A stretch of DNA of 64,000 bases from SAR202 cluster bacterium Io17-Chloro-G4 (GTDB lineage: Bacteria; Chloroflexota; Dehalococcoidia; Lucifugimonadales; UBA3495), in contig MUCR01000019.1 of NCBI GenBank assembly GCA_002816455.1, forward strand, positions 1 through 64,000, read 5' to 3'. The notes under the pieces were generated by a model that saw only the letters and a list, made by a program, of their open reading frames with translations, was not told the origin of the DNA and did no database searches. Below, piece after piece: positions 17,618 to 25,437 of the stretch (positions are counted from its first letter, which is position 1; each line of letters begins with the position of its first letter). Made by a program: the position numbers and the translations under genes.

Positions 17618-17914
17618 ATGACCGGCGGCGAACACGGAAAAGTTGAAGTAGAGATCTTATATTGCGTTTCTTGAGGGTACTTCCCCGTCGCCACGTGGTT
17701 GGCGTCAGAGTTCTTCCGCTCGGATGCGCCCGGTGACATAGCGTTGAAGCTAACCCCCGACGGCAGAGGGCGGTTGGAAGTGTATGTTGACGGGGAAAAA
17801 ATCTTCGATCGTAAAGAGGATGGCGGGTTCCCCGACTTGGGCAAGGTCAACGAACTTAAGATGACCATCGCCGAGAAGCTTTTTGAAATTGAGGACGCTC
17901 TAACCGCCGATTAG
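17618..17914 (+). CDS. SelW/Rdx-family selenoprotein with in-frame TGA (Sec)
   Basis: The ORF track shows only the part after the TGA (71 aa). Reading through from an ATG with GAGGAG four bases upstream gives 98 residues: MTGGEHGKVEVEILYCVSUGYFPV..., where U is TGA codon 19 (17672-17674). ILYC-xx-U-GY aligns with the CxxU redox motif of selenoprotein W (YCGAUGY). The second half, GRLEVYVDGEKIFDRKEDGGFPD, matches the family's second beta-alpha unit. TGA is a normal stop in neighbouring genes (obg, hicA), so general reassignment is unlikely. A bSECIS-like hairpin follows the TGA. SelW-type proteins are thioredoxin-like redox proteins. A decayed Cys-form pseudogene is the main alternative. Confidence 0.85.
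17672..17711 (+). promoter_or_regulatory. Putative bacterial SECIS element
   Basis: Downstream of the in-frame TGA, CGCCA and TGGCG form a 5-bp stem around the loop CGTGGT. A G occupies loop position 2, about 21 bases after the TGA, within the 16-37 base window described for bacterial SECIS elements. The stem is short and lies in coding sequence, so this is suggestive rather than conclusive. Confidence 0.5.
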
Positions 17915-17943
17915 AGGCGCTCACTTCCCGGAATGTCCGGACC

Positions 17944-18006
17944 GAAAAGATGCAGTCCCGTGAAATTCAGCGGTCTGCATCTTTTCTGTGCCGCATCTTT
18001 TCTGTG
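17944..18006 (+). terminator. Hairpin with two alternative 3' arms; likely terminator
   Basis: GAAAAGATGCAG pairs perfectly (12 bp) with CTGCATCTTTTC after a 19-base loop. The 3' arm GCATCTTTTCTGTG is then repeated exactly two bases later (17993-18006), so the 5' arm could pair with either copy. The T-rich 3' side suits termination after the selenoprotein gene or control of the next gene. The track's ATG for the pentapeptide gene lies inside this hairpin. Confidence 0.55.
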
Positions 18007-18048
18007 GATTTAGGCTCGATATATTACCGGTTGCGGTTTGGAGAAACA

Positions 18049-18750
18049 TTGGCCAACTCGGAGCACCTAAAAATCGCCAAATCCGGCCCCGAAGCTTTCG
18101 CTAAGTGGCGGGAAGAGAACCCGGACACCGATTTAGACCTGGTTGGGGCCGACTTGGCTGGCGTGGACCTGAAAGGGGCTAAGATACGCAGGGCCAACCT
18201 CAAAGGCGCCGACCTATCCGGGGCAACCTTGAGCCGTGCCAGCCTGGCCGGAGCTAATCTAGACGGGGCCAATCTGGAAGCCGCCGATTTGGGGCATGCG
18301 GTCTTAACCGGGGCCAATTGTTCAGGCGCATCGCTGCTTAACGTCAACTTTTTTTGGGCCGACCTGAATAACTGCAACCTTACTGGCGCATCCCTGCGGT
18401 CCTGCCGCATGGGCCGGGCTTCGCTCATCGGTGCGAACTTAAATCGAGCGGACTTTAGTCAAGCCAACATGATTGAAGCCGATTTGCGAAACGCGAACTT
18501 GGAAGGGGCGAAGTTTCACTCTTCCAACATGAACGGCGCCGACTTGGGCCGGGCCTTCATGCATGGCGCTGATTTCACTTTGGCGATGATACGAGATTCC
18601 ATGTTTGTGGCGGCGGACCTGCGGGGAGCCAATTTCCAGCAGGCCAGCCTGCACCGCTCGGATATGACCATGGCCAGGTACGACGAGTCTACCCAGTTCC
18701 CTGAGGGATTCGACCCCAATGACACCGGACAAAAGGACGTCGACGGTTAG
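18049..18750 (+). CDS. Pentapeptide-repeat protein
   Basis: About 233 residues from a TTG start (translated as MANSEHLKIAKSGPEAFAKW); GGAG lies five bases upstream, and this opening is the common leader of the family. The ATG used by the track sits in a hairpin and adds 33 low-quality residues. From about residue 30 onward the sequence is continuous A(D/N)LxG-type repeats (VGADLAGVDLKGAKIRRANL ... LIGANLNRADFSQANM), giving a right-handed quadrilateral beta-helix. No signal peptide or membrane segment. Family members have diverse or unknown roles; gyrase protection is known only for a few and is not implied here. Confidence 0.85.
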   Translation: MANSEHLKIAKSGPEAFAKWREENPDTDLDLVGADLAGVDLKGAKIRRANLKGADLSGATLSRASLAGANLDGANLEAADLGHAVLTGANCSGASLLNVNFFWADLNNCNLTGASLRSCRMGRASLIGANLNRADFSQANMIEADLRNANLEGAKFHSSNMNGADLGRAFMHGADFTLAMIRDSMFVAADLRGANFQQASLHRSDMTMARYDESTQFPEGFDPNDTGQKDVDG

Positions 18751-18813
18751 GTCTTCTCCACACTCCCGTATGGTAAAATGGCCGCTCTCAAGAACTGATT
18801 AATTGGGGGCTAA

Positions 18814-19845
18814 TTGGCAATCTTGCAGATAGCGGCGGACCGCCCCGGTTCCGGAAAATCCAGCCTGGCCGGCGCTTTGCTGCTTCACCTGACTTCCGCA
18901 GGCAAGCGGACAGCCTACTATAAGCCCCTGTCTCCTCTTGGTGGCGACGACCCCGACGTTAGCTTCTTCTCCCAGTCTCTACTGGCTGACTCATCTTTGC
19001 CTCCGGCGCCGCCTTCCAACACCTTGCCAAGGGAAGGGGACAGCCTGGAAGGGGCTCTCTCGTCCCAAATCGAAACCCAAGCAAGCCAGCTCAAAAGCCA
19101 ATCTGATGCGGTTCTCCTGGAAGGCCCCGATCTAGCGAATGCGGACGGCTCCGTTTCCTCCCTGGCCCTTGATTTGGCAAATGCGACTGATTCCAAAGTC
19201 TTGGCCGTAATCTGGTACAGCAAAGGATTGGCGGCGGAATTTGTGGCACGCGCTTGCCAGCCGTTGGGAGAACGCTTGGCCGGTGTGCTGATTAACGGCG
19301 TAACCCCTTATCGAAGCCAGCAGGCAAAGGCTGTATTGGGAGCGGAATTGGCGGCCAAGGGAATCCCGCTACTGGGCGTTGTGCCCGAAGACCGGACGAT
19401 GCTTGGCGTATCGGTGCAGCAAATCGCGGATTACTTGAATGGCCGCTGGGTACAAGAACCGGAAAATGTGGATGCTCGGGTGGAGCGGTTCTTGATCGGC
19501 GGCAACATCATGGACTCGGGGCCGTCTTACTTCGGCCGCTACTCCAATCAAGCGGTGATCACCCGCGGGGCCCGGCCGGACATTCAAATGGCCAGCCTAA
19601 CCTGCGACCCGTGCTGCCTAGTGTTGACCGGTGGCGATGAGCCTGCCGAATATGTTAAATCCGAGGCTTCGCAAAAGGGCGTGCCATTGATTCTGGTTGA
19701 TACCAACACGATTGATACCGCCGACTCCTTGGGCGGACTCCTAGATTTGGCCACATCCCGCAGCCTACAAAAAATCCAGCGCTTCCAGCATCTGCTGGAG
19801 GAACACGCCGACATGGATGCGCTTGCGTCTCTGGCATTGAGTTGA
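18814..19845 (+). CDS. P-loop (BioD/CobQ-like) protein with DRTGG domain
   Basis: 343 residues. ADRPGSGKSSLAGALLLHL is a Walker A loop of the BioD/CobQ-like class. VLLEGPDLA... then ALDLANATDSKVLAVIWY resembles the family's second half of the nucleotide fold. Residues about 180-300 carry a DRTGG-type domain (LLGVVPEDRTMLGVSVQQIADYLNGRW). This architecture resembles the N-terminal two-thirds of large phosphotransacetylases without the catalytic domain; such stand-alone proteins are thought to be regulatory. Start is TTG behind a G-rich tract. Function is inferred only at the level of ligand-binding/regulatory ATPase. Confidence 0.7.
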   Translation: MAILQIAADRPGSGKSSLAGALLLHLTSAGKRTAYYKPLSPLGGDDPDVSFFSQSLLADSSLPPAPPSNTLPREGDSLEGALSSQIETQASQLKSQSDAVLLEGPDLANADGSVSSLALDLANATDSKVLAVIWYSKGLAAEFVARACQPLGERLAGVLINGVTPYRSQQAKAVLGAELAAKGIPLLGVVPEDRTMLGVSVQQIADYLNGRWVQEPENVDARVERFLIGGNIMDSGPSYFGRYSNQAVITRGARPDIQMASLTCDPCCLVLTGGDEPAEYVKSEASQKGVPLILVDTNTIDTADSLGGLLDLATSRSLQKIQRFQHLLEEHADMDALASLALS

Positions 19846-19889
19846 TTGCCTAACTGGCGATATTTAAGACGGGACCGGCCCAAGTGTTC

Positions 19890-19919
19890 TTGACTCTGGT
19901 CCAATCGTTGCCATAGAAT
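19890..19919 (+). promoter_or_regulatory. Candidate promoter of the A-type carrier gene
   Basis: TTGACT and TAGAAT are separated by 18 bases, with the ATG about 80 bases downstream. Fits the housekeeping consensus; activity inferred. Confidence 0.45.
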
Positions 19920-20000
19920 GGTGTGTACGGCTTAATTCCGAATATCTGCTATCTGATCGATATTGTCCCCTTAGATCGCTTCAATAGGCATGGAGAGTTT

Positions 20001-20357
20001 ATGGCTATAACACAAGACGGCGTAGAACTTACTGTCGCCATCAGCGAAAAGGCAGCGGAAAAAATAAAATACTTTGCCGAGAAAGACGGTATTACCGACA
20101 ACGTCGGTGTCCGCGTGGCTGTTAAAGGCGGCGGGTGTTCCGGTCTCACCTACGATCTCATCATTACAGACAAAGAATTCGAAAGCGACAAGATTGTGGA
20201 GCAACACGGCGTCAAAGTGATGGTGGACAAAAAGAGCTACATCTACCTTGTGGGGACCGAGTTGGAGTTCTCCGACGGGTTGAATGGCAAGGGCTTTATT
20301 TTCCAGAATCCCAACGCCACTAAGACCTGTGGCTGCGGTACTTCCTTCTCCGTTTAG
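20001..20357 (+). CDS. A-type iron-sulfur carrier (HesB/IscA/ErpA family)
   Basis: 118 residues from ATG MAITQDGVELTVAISEKA; GGAG is upstream and the track's longer start is unsupported. The three ligand cysteines are present: GGGCSGLTYDL and the C-terminal TCGCGTSF. The protein should accept Fe-S clusters from a scaffold and pass them to target apoproteins. A housekeeping-type promoter precedes it and a strong terminator follows, so it is a single-gene transcript. A YgfZ-like protein, whose family acts in Fe-S enzyme repair, is the next gene. ErpA versus IscA versus SufA cannot be decided from sequence alone. Confidence 0.93.
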   Translation: MAITQDGVELTVAISEKAAEKIKYFAEKDGITDNVGVRVAVKGGGCSGLTYDLIITDKEFESDKIVEQHGVKVMVDKKSYIYLVGTELEFSDGLNGKGFIFQNPNATKTCGCGTSFSV

Positions 20358-20394
20358 CTCTCAACTACTCTGTCTTAAGGTCCGAATATCCAGA

Positions 20395-20434
20395 AGCGCC
20401 GTCTCATAGAATAATTGAGCGGCGCTTTTTCTTT
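20395..20434 (+). terminator. Intrinsic terminator
   Basis: AGCGCCG and CGGCGCT form a 7-bp GC-rich stem with an 18-base loop, followed immediately by a run of T (TTTTTCTTT). It ends the A-type carrier transcript before the YgfZ-like gene. Confidence 0.85.
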
Positions 20435-20457
20435 AGTAAAACTTTTTGGAGCACGTA

Positions 20458-21543
20458 ATGGGACTACATCGTTCTGTTTTGCACTCAACCGGCGCCGTTA
20501 CAGCCGCTGACCTCGTTGAAAAATACGGGTGGGAACTGCCGACGGTCTACACCGACGTGGCCTCGGAATATGAGTCGGCTACCACTGCCGCCGCAGTCCA
20601 CGATGCATCCTACATGGGCCGACTCAAGGCCACCGGCGTTGACGCCCTCGACTTGCTCAACCGACTTTCCACCAACGAAGTGATTGACCTAGAAGCCGGG
20701 CAAGGCGCGCCCACCATTTTGACCACGGACCGGGGCCGGATCCTAGACGTAATTATCGTGCTGAATACCGGGGAGCACGTTTTACTTTTAACCAGTCCCC
20801 AGATGCAGGACCCGGTGATACAGTTTCTGGACAAATACACCATCATGGAAGACCTGACGGTTGAGGACGTGTCCTCTTCCACGTCCATGTTGGCGGTTTG
20901 GGGGCCTAAGTCCTCAGAATGTTTAGCAAAGGCCACCAATACTAATCTGGACGGGCTAGCGCCCTATGGTTCTCTTTCCGCCGATATTGGTGGCTGTTCG
21001 GTCCGGCTACTCTCCTGTACGCTTTCCGATCTGCCGGGTTACTACTTGATCTGTTCCACCGAGGACGCATCGGCGGTGTGGCAAGGAATCACTAACTCCG
21101 GCGCGACTCCCATGGGCACATCTGCATCCGAAACGGCGCGCGTCTTCCAGGGCACGCCCGCTCAGGGCAGCGAGATGGGGGACGATTTCAATCCGCTGGA
21201 AGCCGGGCTGATAGGCGCCATCGACTTCACCAAAGGGTGCTACATCGGCCAAGAAGTCATAGCCCGGTTAGACACCTACAAAAAGGTGCAGAAATACTTA
21301 GTGAAGCTAGCCTTCGGCGAGGGCTCCGGCGTCACAGCCGGCTCCACTCTCACGCTGGAAGGCAAAACGGTGGGCAAAGTAACCTCGGTGGTCAGCGACC
21401 CTTCCACGGGCCAGGACATCGGTCTTGCCTACGTGCGCACGGCGCAAGCAGAGGTGGGAATTCGGCTGGAATTGGAGCCTCCCGGATCAGGTTGGGCGGA
21501 GATTCTCAGCCTCCCCCAGATGTTCGGTCCCGAACGAAGTTAA
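20458..21543 (+). CDS. ygfZ: YgfZ/GcvT-domain folate-binding protein
   Basis: 361 residues. I start at ATG (MGLHRSVLH) because the track's TTG lies inside the GGAG ribosome site. The fold is that of aminomethyltransferase, but the signature KGCYIGQEVIARLDTYKKVQK is the YgfZ/IBA57 motif with its conserved Cys. YgfZ-type proteins use tetrahydrofolate in assembly or repair of certain Fe-S enzymes. Its position directly after an A-type Fe-S carrier supports this reading over a second glycine cleavage T-protein, and a true gcvT exists at 42 kb. The N-terminal HDASYMGRLKATGVDALDLLN is shared by both groups. Confidence 0.85.
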   Translation: MGLHRSVLHSTGAVTAADLVEKYGWELPTVYTDVASEYESATTAAAVHDASYMGRLKATGVDALDLLNRLSTNEVIDLEAGQGAPTILTTDRGRILDVIIVLNTGEHVLLLTSPQMQDPVIQFLDKYTIMEDLTVEDVSSSTSMLAVWGPKSSECLAKATNTNLDGLAPYGSLSADIGGCSVRLLSCTLSDLPGYYLICSTEDASAVWQGITNSGATPMGTSASETARVFQGTPAQGSEMGDDFNPLEAGLIGAIDFTKGCYIGQEVIARLDTYKKVQKYLVKLAFGEGSGVTAGSTLTLEGKTVGKVTSVVSDPSTGQDIGLAYVRTAQAEVGIRLELEPPGSGWAEILSLPQMFGPERS

Positions 21544-21566
21544 CGGAGATATCCGACCCTCCCATT

Positions 21567-21609
21567 GTGAGACCTGGGTGAGACCTGGGTGAGACCTGGG
21601 TGAGACCTG
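21567..21609. repeat. 11-bp tandem repeat, four copies
   Basis: GTGAGACCTGG is repeated three times exactly, with a fourth copy ending in C instead of G, then CTCTCACG. It lies between the convergent YgfZ-like and LLM oxidoreductase genes. Confidence 0.9.
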
Positions 21610-21710
21610 CTCTCACGAAACGGGACAAGATCCGGATGTAAGCTTCATCTGAGCGGCAAGCAATAATTCCCCGCTATTACATATGTTGGGGTAGTTATTC
21701 CGATACGTTG

Positions 21711-22826
21711 TCATGCGCCTAAAGCGACCGTATTGGACTCTTTGAAATTGGGGAGGACCTTGGAACCTAGCAAATCCAAGGCCCGCATTATGTCCGCGTG
21801 CGGAGTATTGCCTGCTTGGATCATAAACATTAGCTGGTCTAAGCCTAGATCCGCCCACTTTTCAATTCCCCGGCAGACTGAGTCTGCGTCACCACCAATC
21901 ACCAAACCGTCTCGGATCAATTCTTCGTTATCCCGCCGAAGGACAGATTCTCGAACGCCTGGGCGCCGGCCTTCTGCGGCCTTCTCTTTGTAGTACTCTC
22001 CGGTGAGGCTGCTGAAACGGACCTGTTGTAGCGGAGCATTATTGTCCCCCGCATACCACCGTGCCGCTGCACAGGCTTTATCGCGGCCAACCGTGTAATC
22101 AGCGTCAATGTTGCAAATGGTGAAGCACGCCACCTGGTGGTTGGGATATCCGCCTACAGGTTCGCATTCGGCCATGGCTTCCCGGTAGGCGCGGATAGAC
22201 GGGACTATTTCGTCCGGCTCCGTAGCGTTAAATCCTAGTATTCCCAGGCCCTTTCTCGCAGCCTCAGCGTAGGTAGAGGGCTGGGTTCCGGCTACCCATA
22301 GCGGAGGATGCGGCTTTTGCACCGGCTTGGGCACCAAAGACCGCTCGATCAGATTCGGATACCATTTGCCTTGCCAACCTGGAAACGGATCGTTGACGAA
22401 CATGGAACAGATCACTTCGAGGGACTCTTCCCAGAGCTCTTTAGAATCGTCCGGTGAGACCCCAAAGGCTTCAATATGGTAGGCAGACGCTCCTCTGCCG
22501 GTTCCGAACTCGACCCTACCGTCAGAGAGAATGTCGAGGGTCGATATGTACTCGACAACTCGGTATGGATGGTTGCAGGGTAACACCACGACTGCCAGCC
22601 CGAGCCTGATCTTGGAGGTGCGTTGAGACAGAGCCGCCAGGAATAACTCTGGAGCCGAGCTATGGCCGATTTCCGTGTAGAAATGGTGCTCCGTCTGCCA
22701 GTAGTAGTCAAAGCCGACAGCTTCGGCATACACCGCCTGCTCCATGGCTTCTTTGTACAACAAAACTTCCTCGTTTTCCCGCCATGGTTTGGGCGTTTGG
22801 AGTTGGGTAAAGTAGCCAAACTTCAT
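21711..22826 (-). CDS. LLM class flavin-dependent oxidoreductase
   Basis: About 371 residues of a bacterial luciferase-like TIM barrel. MKFGYFTQLQTP opens the barrel; YYWQTEHHFYTEIGHSSAPELFLAAL, KIRLGLAVVVLPCNHPYRV and VEFGTGRGASAYHIEAFGV are standard FMN/F420-binding segments. The chosen ATG has GAGGGG about six bases upstream; the track adds nine residues. These enzymes oxidise organic substrates using reduced flavin or F420; the substrate cannot be read from sequence. The gene follows nadD-pyrE after 118 bases on the same strand but probably has its own promoter. Confidence 0.9.
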   Translation of the reverse strand: MKFGYFTQLQTPKPWRENEEVLLYKEAMEQAVYAEAVGFDYYWQTEHHFYTEIGHSSAPELFLAALSQRTSKIRLGLAVVVLPCNHPYRVVEYISTLDILSDGRVEFGTGRGASAYHIEAFGVSPDDSKELWEESLEVICSMFVNDPFPGWQGKWYPNLIERSLVPKPVQKPHPPLWVAGTQPSTYAEAARKGLGILGFNATEPDEIVPSIRAYREAMAECEPVGGYPNHQVACFTICNIDADYTVGRDKACAAARWYAGDNNAPLQQVRFSSLTGEYYKEKAAEGRRPGVRESVLRRDNEELIRDGLVIGGDADSVCRGIEKWADLGLDQLMFMIQAGNTPHADIMRALDLLGSKVLPNFKESNTVALGA

Positions 22827-22943
22827 AGAAATCCCCTCAATAAATCGGAACAATGACTTACTAAAATGCCTTACTTAAATGGATCTCGGTGGCGTGCGCT
22901 CAACCCTGGACGAGCGGGTGACCGTTGCCGTATTCCCCAGGCA

Positions 22944-24146
22944 CTAGCTTGGTTGGACCACCTGGATTTGGCCATCGGGGCTGGCTGACAGCAAGGCGAA
23001 GAAGTCGTATCCCCGCCTGGTCAGTTCCTCCGAGCCGCCTTCTTTCCGGTCTAGGATTGCCGCAACCTTAACCACGGTGCAGCCAACCGCCTCGGCAGCC
23101 TCTATGGCTTGAAACAACGAGCCGGCAGTGGTGCAAACGTCGTCAACAATCGCCACCTTGCTCTTCGGCGGCAAAGGCCCCTCTATCCCTTGCCCGGTAC
23201 CATGCACTTTGGCCTCTTTCCGTACAATAAATCCGGGTATATTCTCCCCTCGCAGGCGGCTGGCAAAGGCAATGCTCGAGACCATGGGGTCTGCGCCTAA
23301 CGTTAGCCCTCCAACCGCTTCTGCTCCAGCTTGCAATAAGACAGGCAGCATAGCCTCAGCGATGAGTTGGGCGCCTTCGGGGTCCAAACTCAGCAGCCGT
23401 CCGTCGAAATAATAGCTGCTTTCTTTCCCAGAGGTCAGGGTAAACTTCCCATACTTGAGTGCGCCCCGCTCCAGCGCCACTTCTAGCAGCCGTCCGCGGG
23501 TAGGCGGCGCCGTCCCGACTGTGACCTTGTCCGAGGTCTCACCGTCCGCTTGGTAGAGGTGGTGTCGCTGCACATACTCGGACACGCCTCCCGGGAGGTA
23601 ATACCTGAGGGACATGCCTGCCTGGGCCCGTCGGCGAATTTCACTGGCGCTGATTCCCATGAGGGGCATGGAGAGCAAAGTAATTTTGCCAGCGGAACCG
23701 GGATAATCAGCCAAGAAACTGGCTTGGTCGAAGCCTTGATGGCCCGGCCTTTCCACCACAACCCAATGACACAAGTCAACAAGGGTTTCAGGATCCTTCC
23801 ACCCACTAAAGTGCTCCATAGCATCCAGACCCAAGATGAAGAACAACTCTGTGCCTGAACCTAAACTGCCCTTCATTGCTTTCAACGTATCGACGGTATA
23901 GGTCGGACCGGACCTCTCTACCTCATCAACGGACACTTGAAAGTGGGGATTGGAGGCGACTGCCAGGCGAACCATTTCCATCCGGTGGTGGGCCGAGCTT
24001 AGCGGCGTCCCGTCTTTTAGCCACGGCTGTCCCGCAGGCATAAATAAAACTTGGTCGAGGCCCAACTGTAGCCGGGCTTCTTCCGCCAGGGTCAGGTGGC
24101 CTAAATGCACCGGGTCGAATGTTCCCCCCAGTATCCCTATCCTCAT
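22944..24146 (-). CDS. Bifunctional NadD (nicotinate-nucleotide adenylyltransferase) - PyrE (orotate phosphoribosyltransferase) fusion
   Basis: 400 residues, two full enzymes in one frame. Residues 1 to about 200 are NadD: MRIGILGGTFDPVHLGHL, GPTYTVDTL, and ISASEIRRR in the C-terminal signature. Residues about 210-400 are PyrE: ALKYGKFTLTSGKESSYYFDGR, GADPMVSSIAFAS, and the PRPP loop VAIVDDVCTTAGS. The reactions are adenylation of nicotinate mononucleotide (NAD synthesis) and PRPP plus orotate to OMP (UMP synthesis). The start is the ATG one base after the obg stop, not the track's upstream start. The junction reads through without a stop. I know of no common NadD-PyrE fusion. Confidence 0.93.
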   Translation of the reverse strand: MRIGILGGTFDPVHLGHLTLAEEARLQLGLDQVLFMPAGQPWLKDGTPLSSAHHRMEMVRLAVASNPHFQVSVDEVERSGPTYTVDTLKAMKGSLGSGTELFFILGLDAMEHFSGWKDPETLVDLCHWVVVERPGHQGFDQASFLADYPGSAGKITLLSMPLMGISASEIRRRAQAGMSLRYYLPGGVSEYVQRHHLYQADGETSDKVTVGTAPPTRGRLLEVALERGALKYGKFTLTSGKESSYYFDGRLLSLDPEGAQLIAEAMLPVLLQAGAEAVGGLTLGADPMVSSIAFASRLRGENIPGFIVRKEAKVHGTGQGIEGPLPPKSKVAIVDDVCTTAGSLFQAIEAAEAVGCTVVKVAAILDRKEGGSEELTRRGYDFFALLSASPDGQIQVVQPS

Positions 24147-24147
24147 C

Positions 24148-25437
24148 TCAGAACCACTCGACCTCGTACCGCCCGATTTGAATAGTGTCGCCCGCTTCAA
24201 TGCCCAGGTCGGCCAAACGGCGGGCCAAGCCTTTCTTCGTCATCTCCCGCCATAGCTGGAGGATCACACGTTGGTCTCGTAGGTCTACCATGGCAGCCAT
24301 GCGTTCAAGTTCTTCTGACTCAATTCTGTAAACGCCGAGGTCTTTATAGACCAATTCCTGGGCTGCCGGACGGAGTGGCCTATGGACGGGCTCAGTAATA
24401 TTATCTACCGCGTCCATTTCTTCAACTTCGATGGAAAGATACTCGACAATCTTTCCTAATAACTCGGGTATGCCTTCCCCTGTGACTGCGGAGATAAACA
24501 GGATGGGCACATCAGTTCCGGCCTCCCCTTCGTCCAGCGCCTCTCTTAAAAAGAATTCTATCTCTTCTCGCTTGTCACGGACTTCTGTGACGTCAATTTT
24601 ATTAACGGCTATCACTTGCCGTTTGTTGGAAAGGACATCGCTGAACATGCGCAGCTCGTTGTTCAGCATTTTCAAGTCAGCAACGGGGTCTTCCGCTAAG
24701 CCGTCGATAACGTGGGCATAGATACGCGCTCGCTCCGCATGACGCAAGAACTCGTGCCCTAACCCAATTCCTTTATGCGCGCCCTCCAACAGCCCGGGGA
24801 CTTCCATCATCACAAAGTCTTTTCCGTGACTAGACACAGCCCCCAGAACCGGCTCCACTGTGGTGAATGGATAATCGGCAATTTTAGGCTTCGCTCCTGA
24901 GCATCGAGAGATCAGCGTAGACTTGCCCGCGTTTGGACGGGCAAGCAATCCCACATCCGCAAGTAACTTTAGTTCCAGGAAAAGGACTTTAGCTTCGCCC
25001 TTTTCACCTCTTTGAGCCAATACGGGTTCTTGGTTGGTGGAGGACAAGTACCGCGTATTTCCCCAGCCCCCTTGCCCCCCTTGGGCCACCAGGTGGGGCG
25101 TGGGATCAATGACATCCGCTAGGAATGTCCTTTCGCCATGTTCGTCTTGTGTATAAATCTGAGTACCTAGTGGAACTTTGACGTAGAGGTCAGGCCCATT
25201 ACGGCCCCGTTGATCTTTTCCTTTACCATGCGCTCCAGCTTCCCCGTACATCGTGCTGTTAAACTTCAAATGGAGGAGCGTGTTGTAAGAAGCGTCACCA
25301 TAAATGTAGGCGCTACCCCCATTCCCACCGTCACCGCCATTGGGGCCACCCATGGGCTTATACTTTTCCCGCAGAAAACTTATGCACCCGTTACCTCCGC
25401 TACCGGCTCTTATGTTTAATCTAACTGTATCAATCAA
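24148..25437 (-). CDS. obg: GTPase Obg (CgtA)
   Basis: 429 residues with three Obg parts: glycine-rich N-terminal fold (RAGSGGNGCISFLREKYKPMGGPNGGDGG), G domain, and C-terminal OCT domain (LGVYRIESEELERMAAMVDL). G1 is RPNAGKST, G4 is NKID. The G3 motif reads EVPGLLEGA, with Glu where the family nearly always has Asp. Obg helps 50S ribosome maturation and stress signalling. The start is TTG without a clear ribosome site; the residues after it match the family start. It is translationally coupled to nadD-pyrE, an order seen (obg next to nadD) in several phyla. Confidence 0.95.
   Translation of the reverse strand: MIDTVRLNIRAGSGGNGCISFLREKYKPMGGPNGGDGGNGGSAYIYGDASYNTLLHLKFNSTMYGEAGAHGKGKDQRGRNGPDLYVKVPLGTQIYTQDEHGERTFLADVIDPTPHLVAQGGQGGWGNTRYLSSTNQEPVLAQRGEKGEAKVLFLELKLLADVGLLARPNAGKSTLISRCSGAKPKIADYPFTTVEPVLGAVSSHGKDFVMMEVPGLLEGAHKGIGLGHEFLRHAERARIYAHVIDGLAEDPVADLKMLNNELRMFSDVLSNKRQVIAVNKIDVTEVRDKREEIEFFLREALDEGEAGTDVPILFISAVTGEGIPELLGKIVEYLSIEVEEMDAVDNITEPVHRPLRPAAQELVYKDLGVYRIESEELERMAAMVDLRDQRVILQLWREMTKKGLARRLADLGIEAGDTIQIGRYEVEWF

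Noticed and set aside
17672-17674. TGA reassigned as Trp throughout the genome
   Set aside because: TGA ends clear genes in this window (obg, hicA, gcvH), and the codon sits at the Sec position of CxxU rather than at a Trp site.
17578-17868. 96-residue minus-strand ORF
   Set aside because: It covers the selenoprotein gene on the other strand, has no recognisable features, and the plus-strand reading matches a known family.
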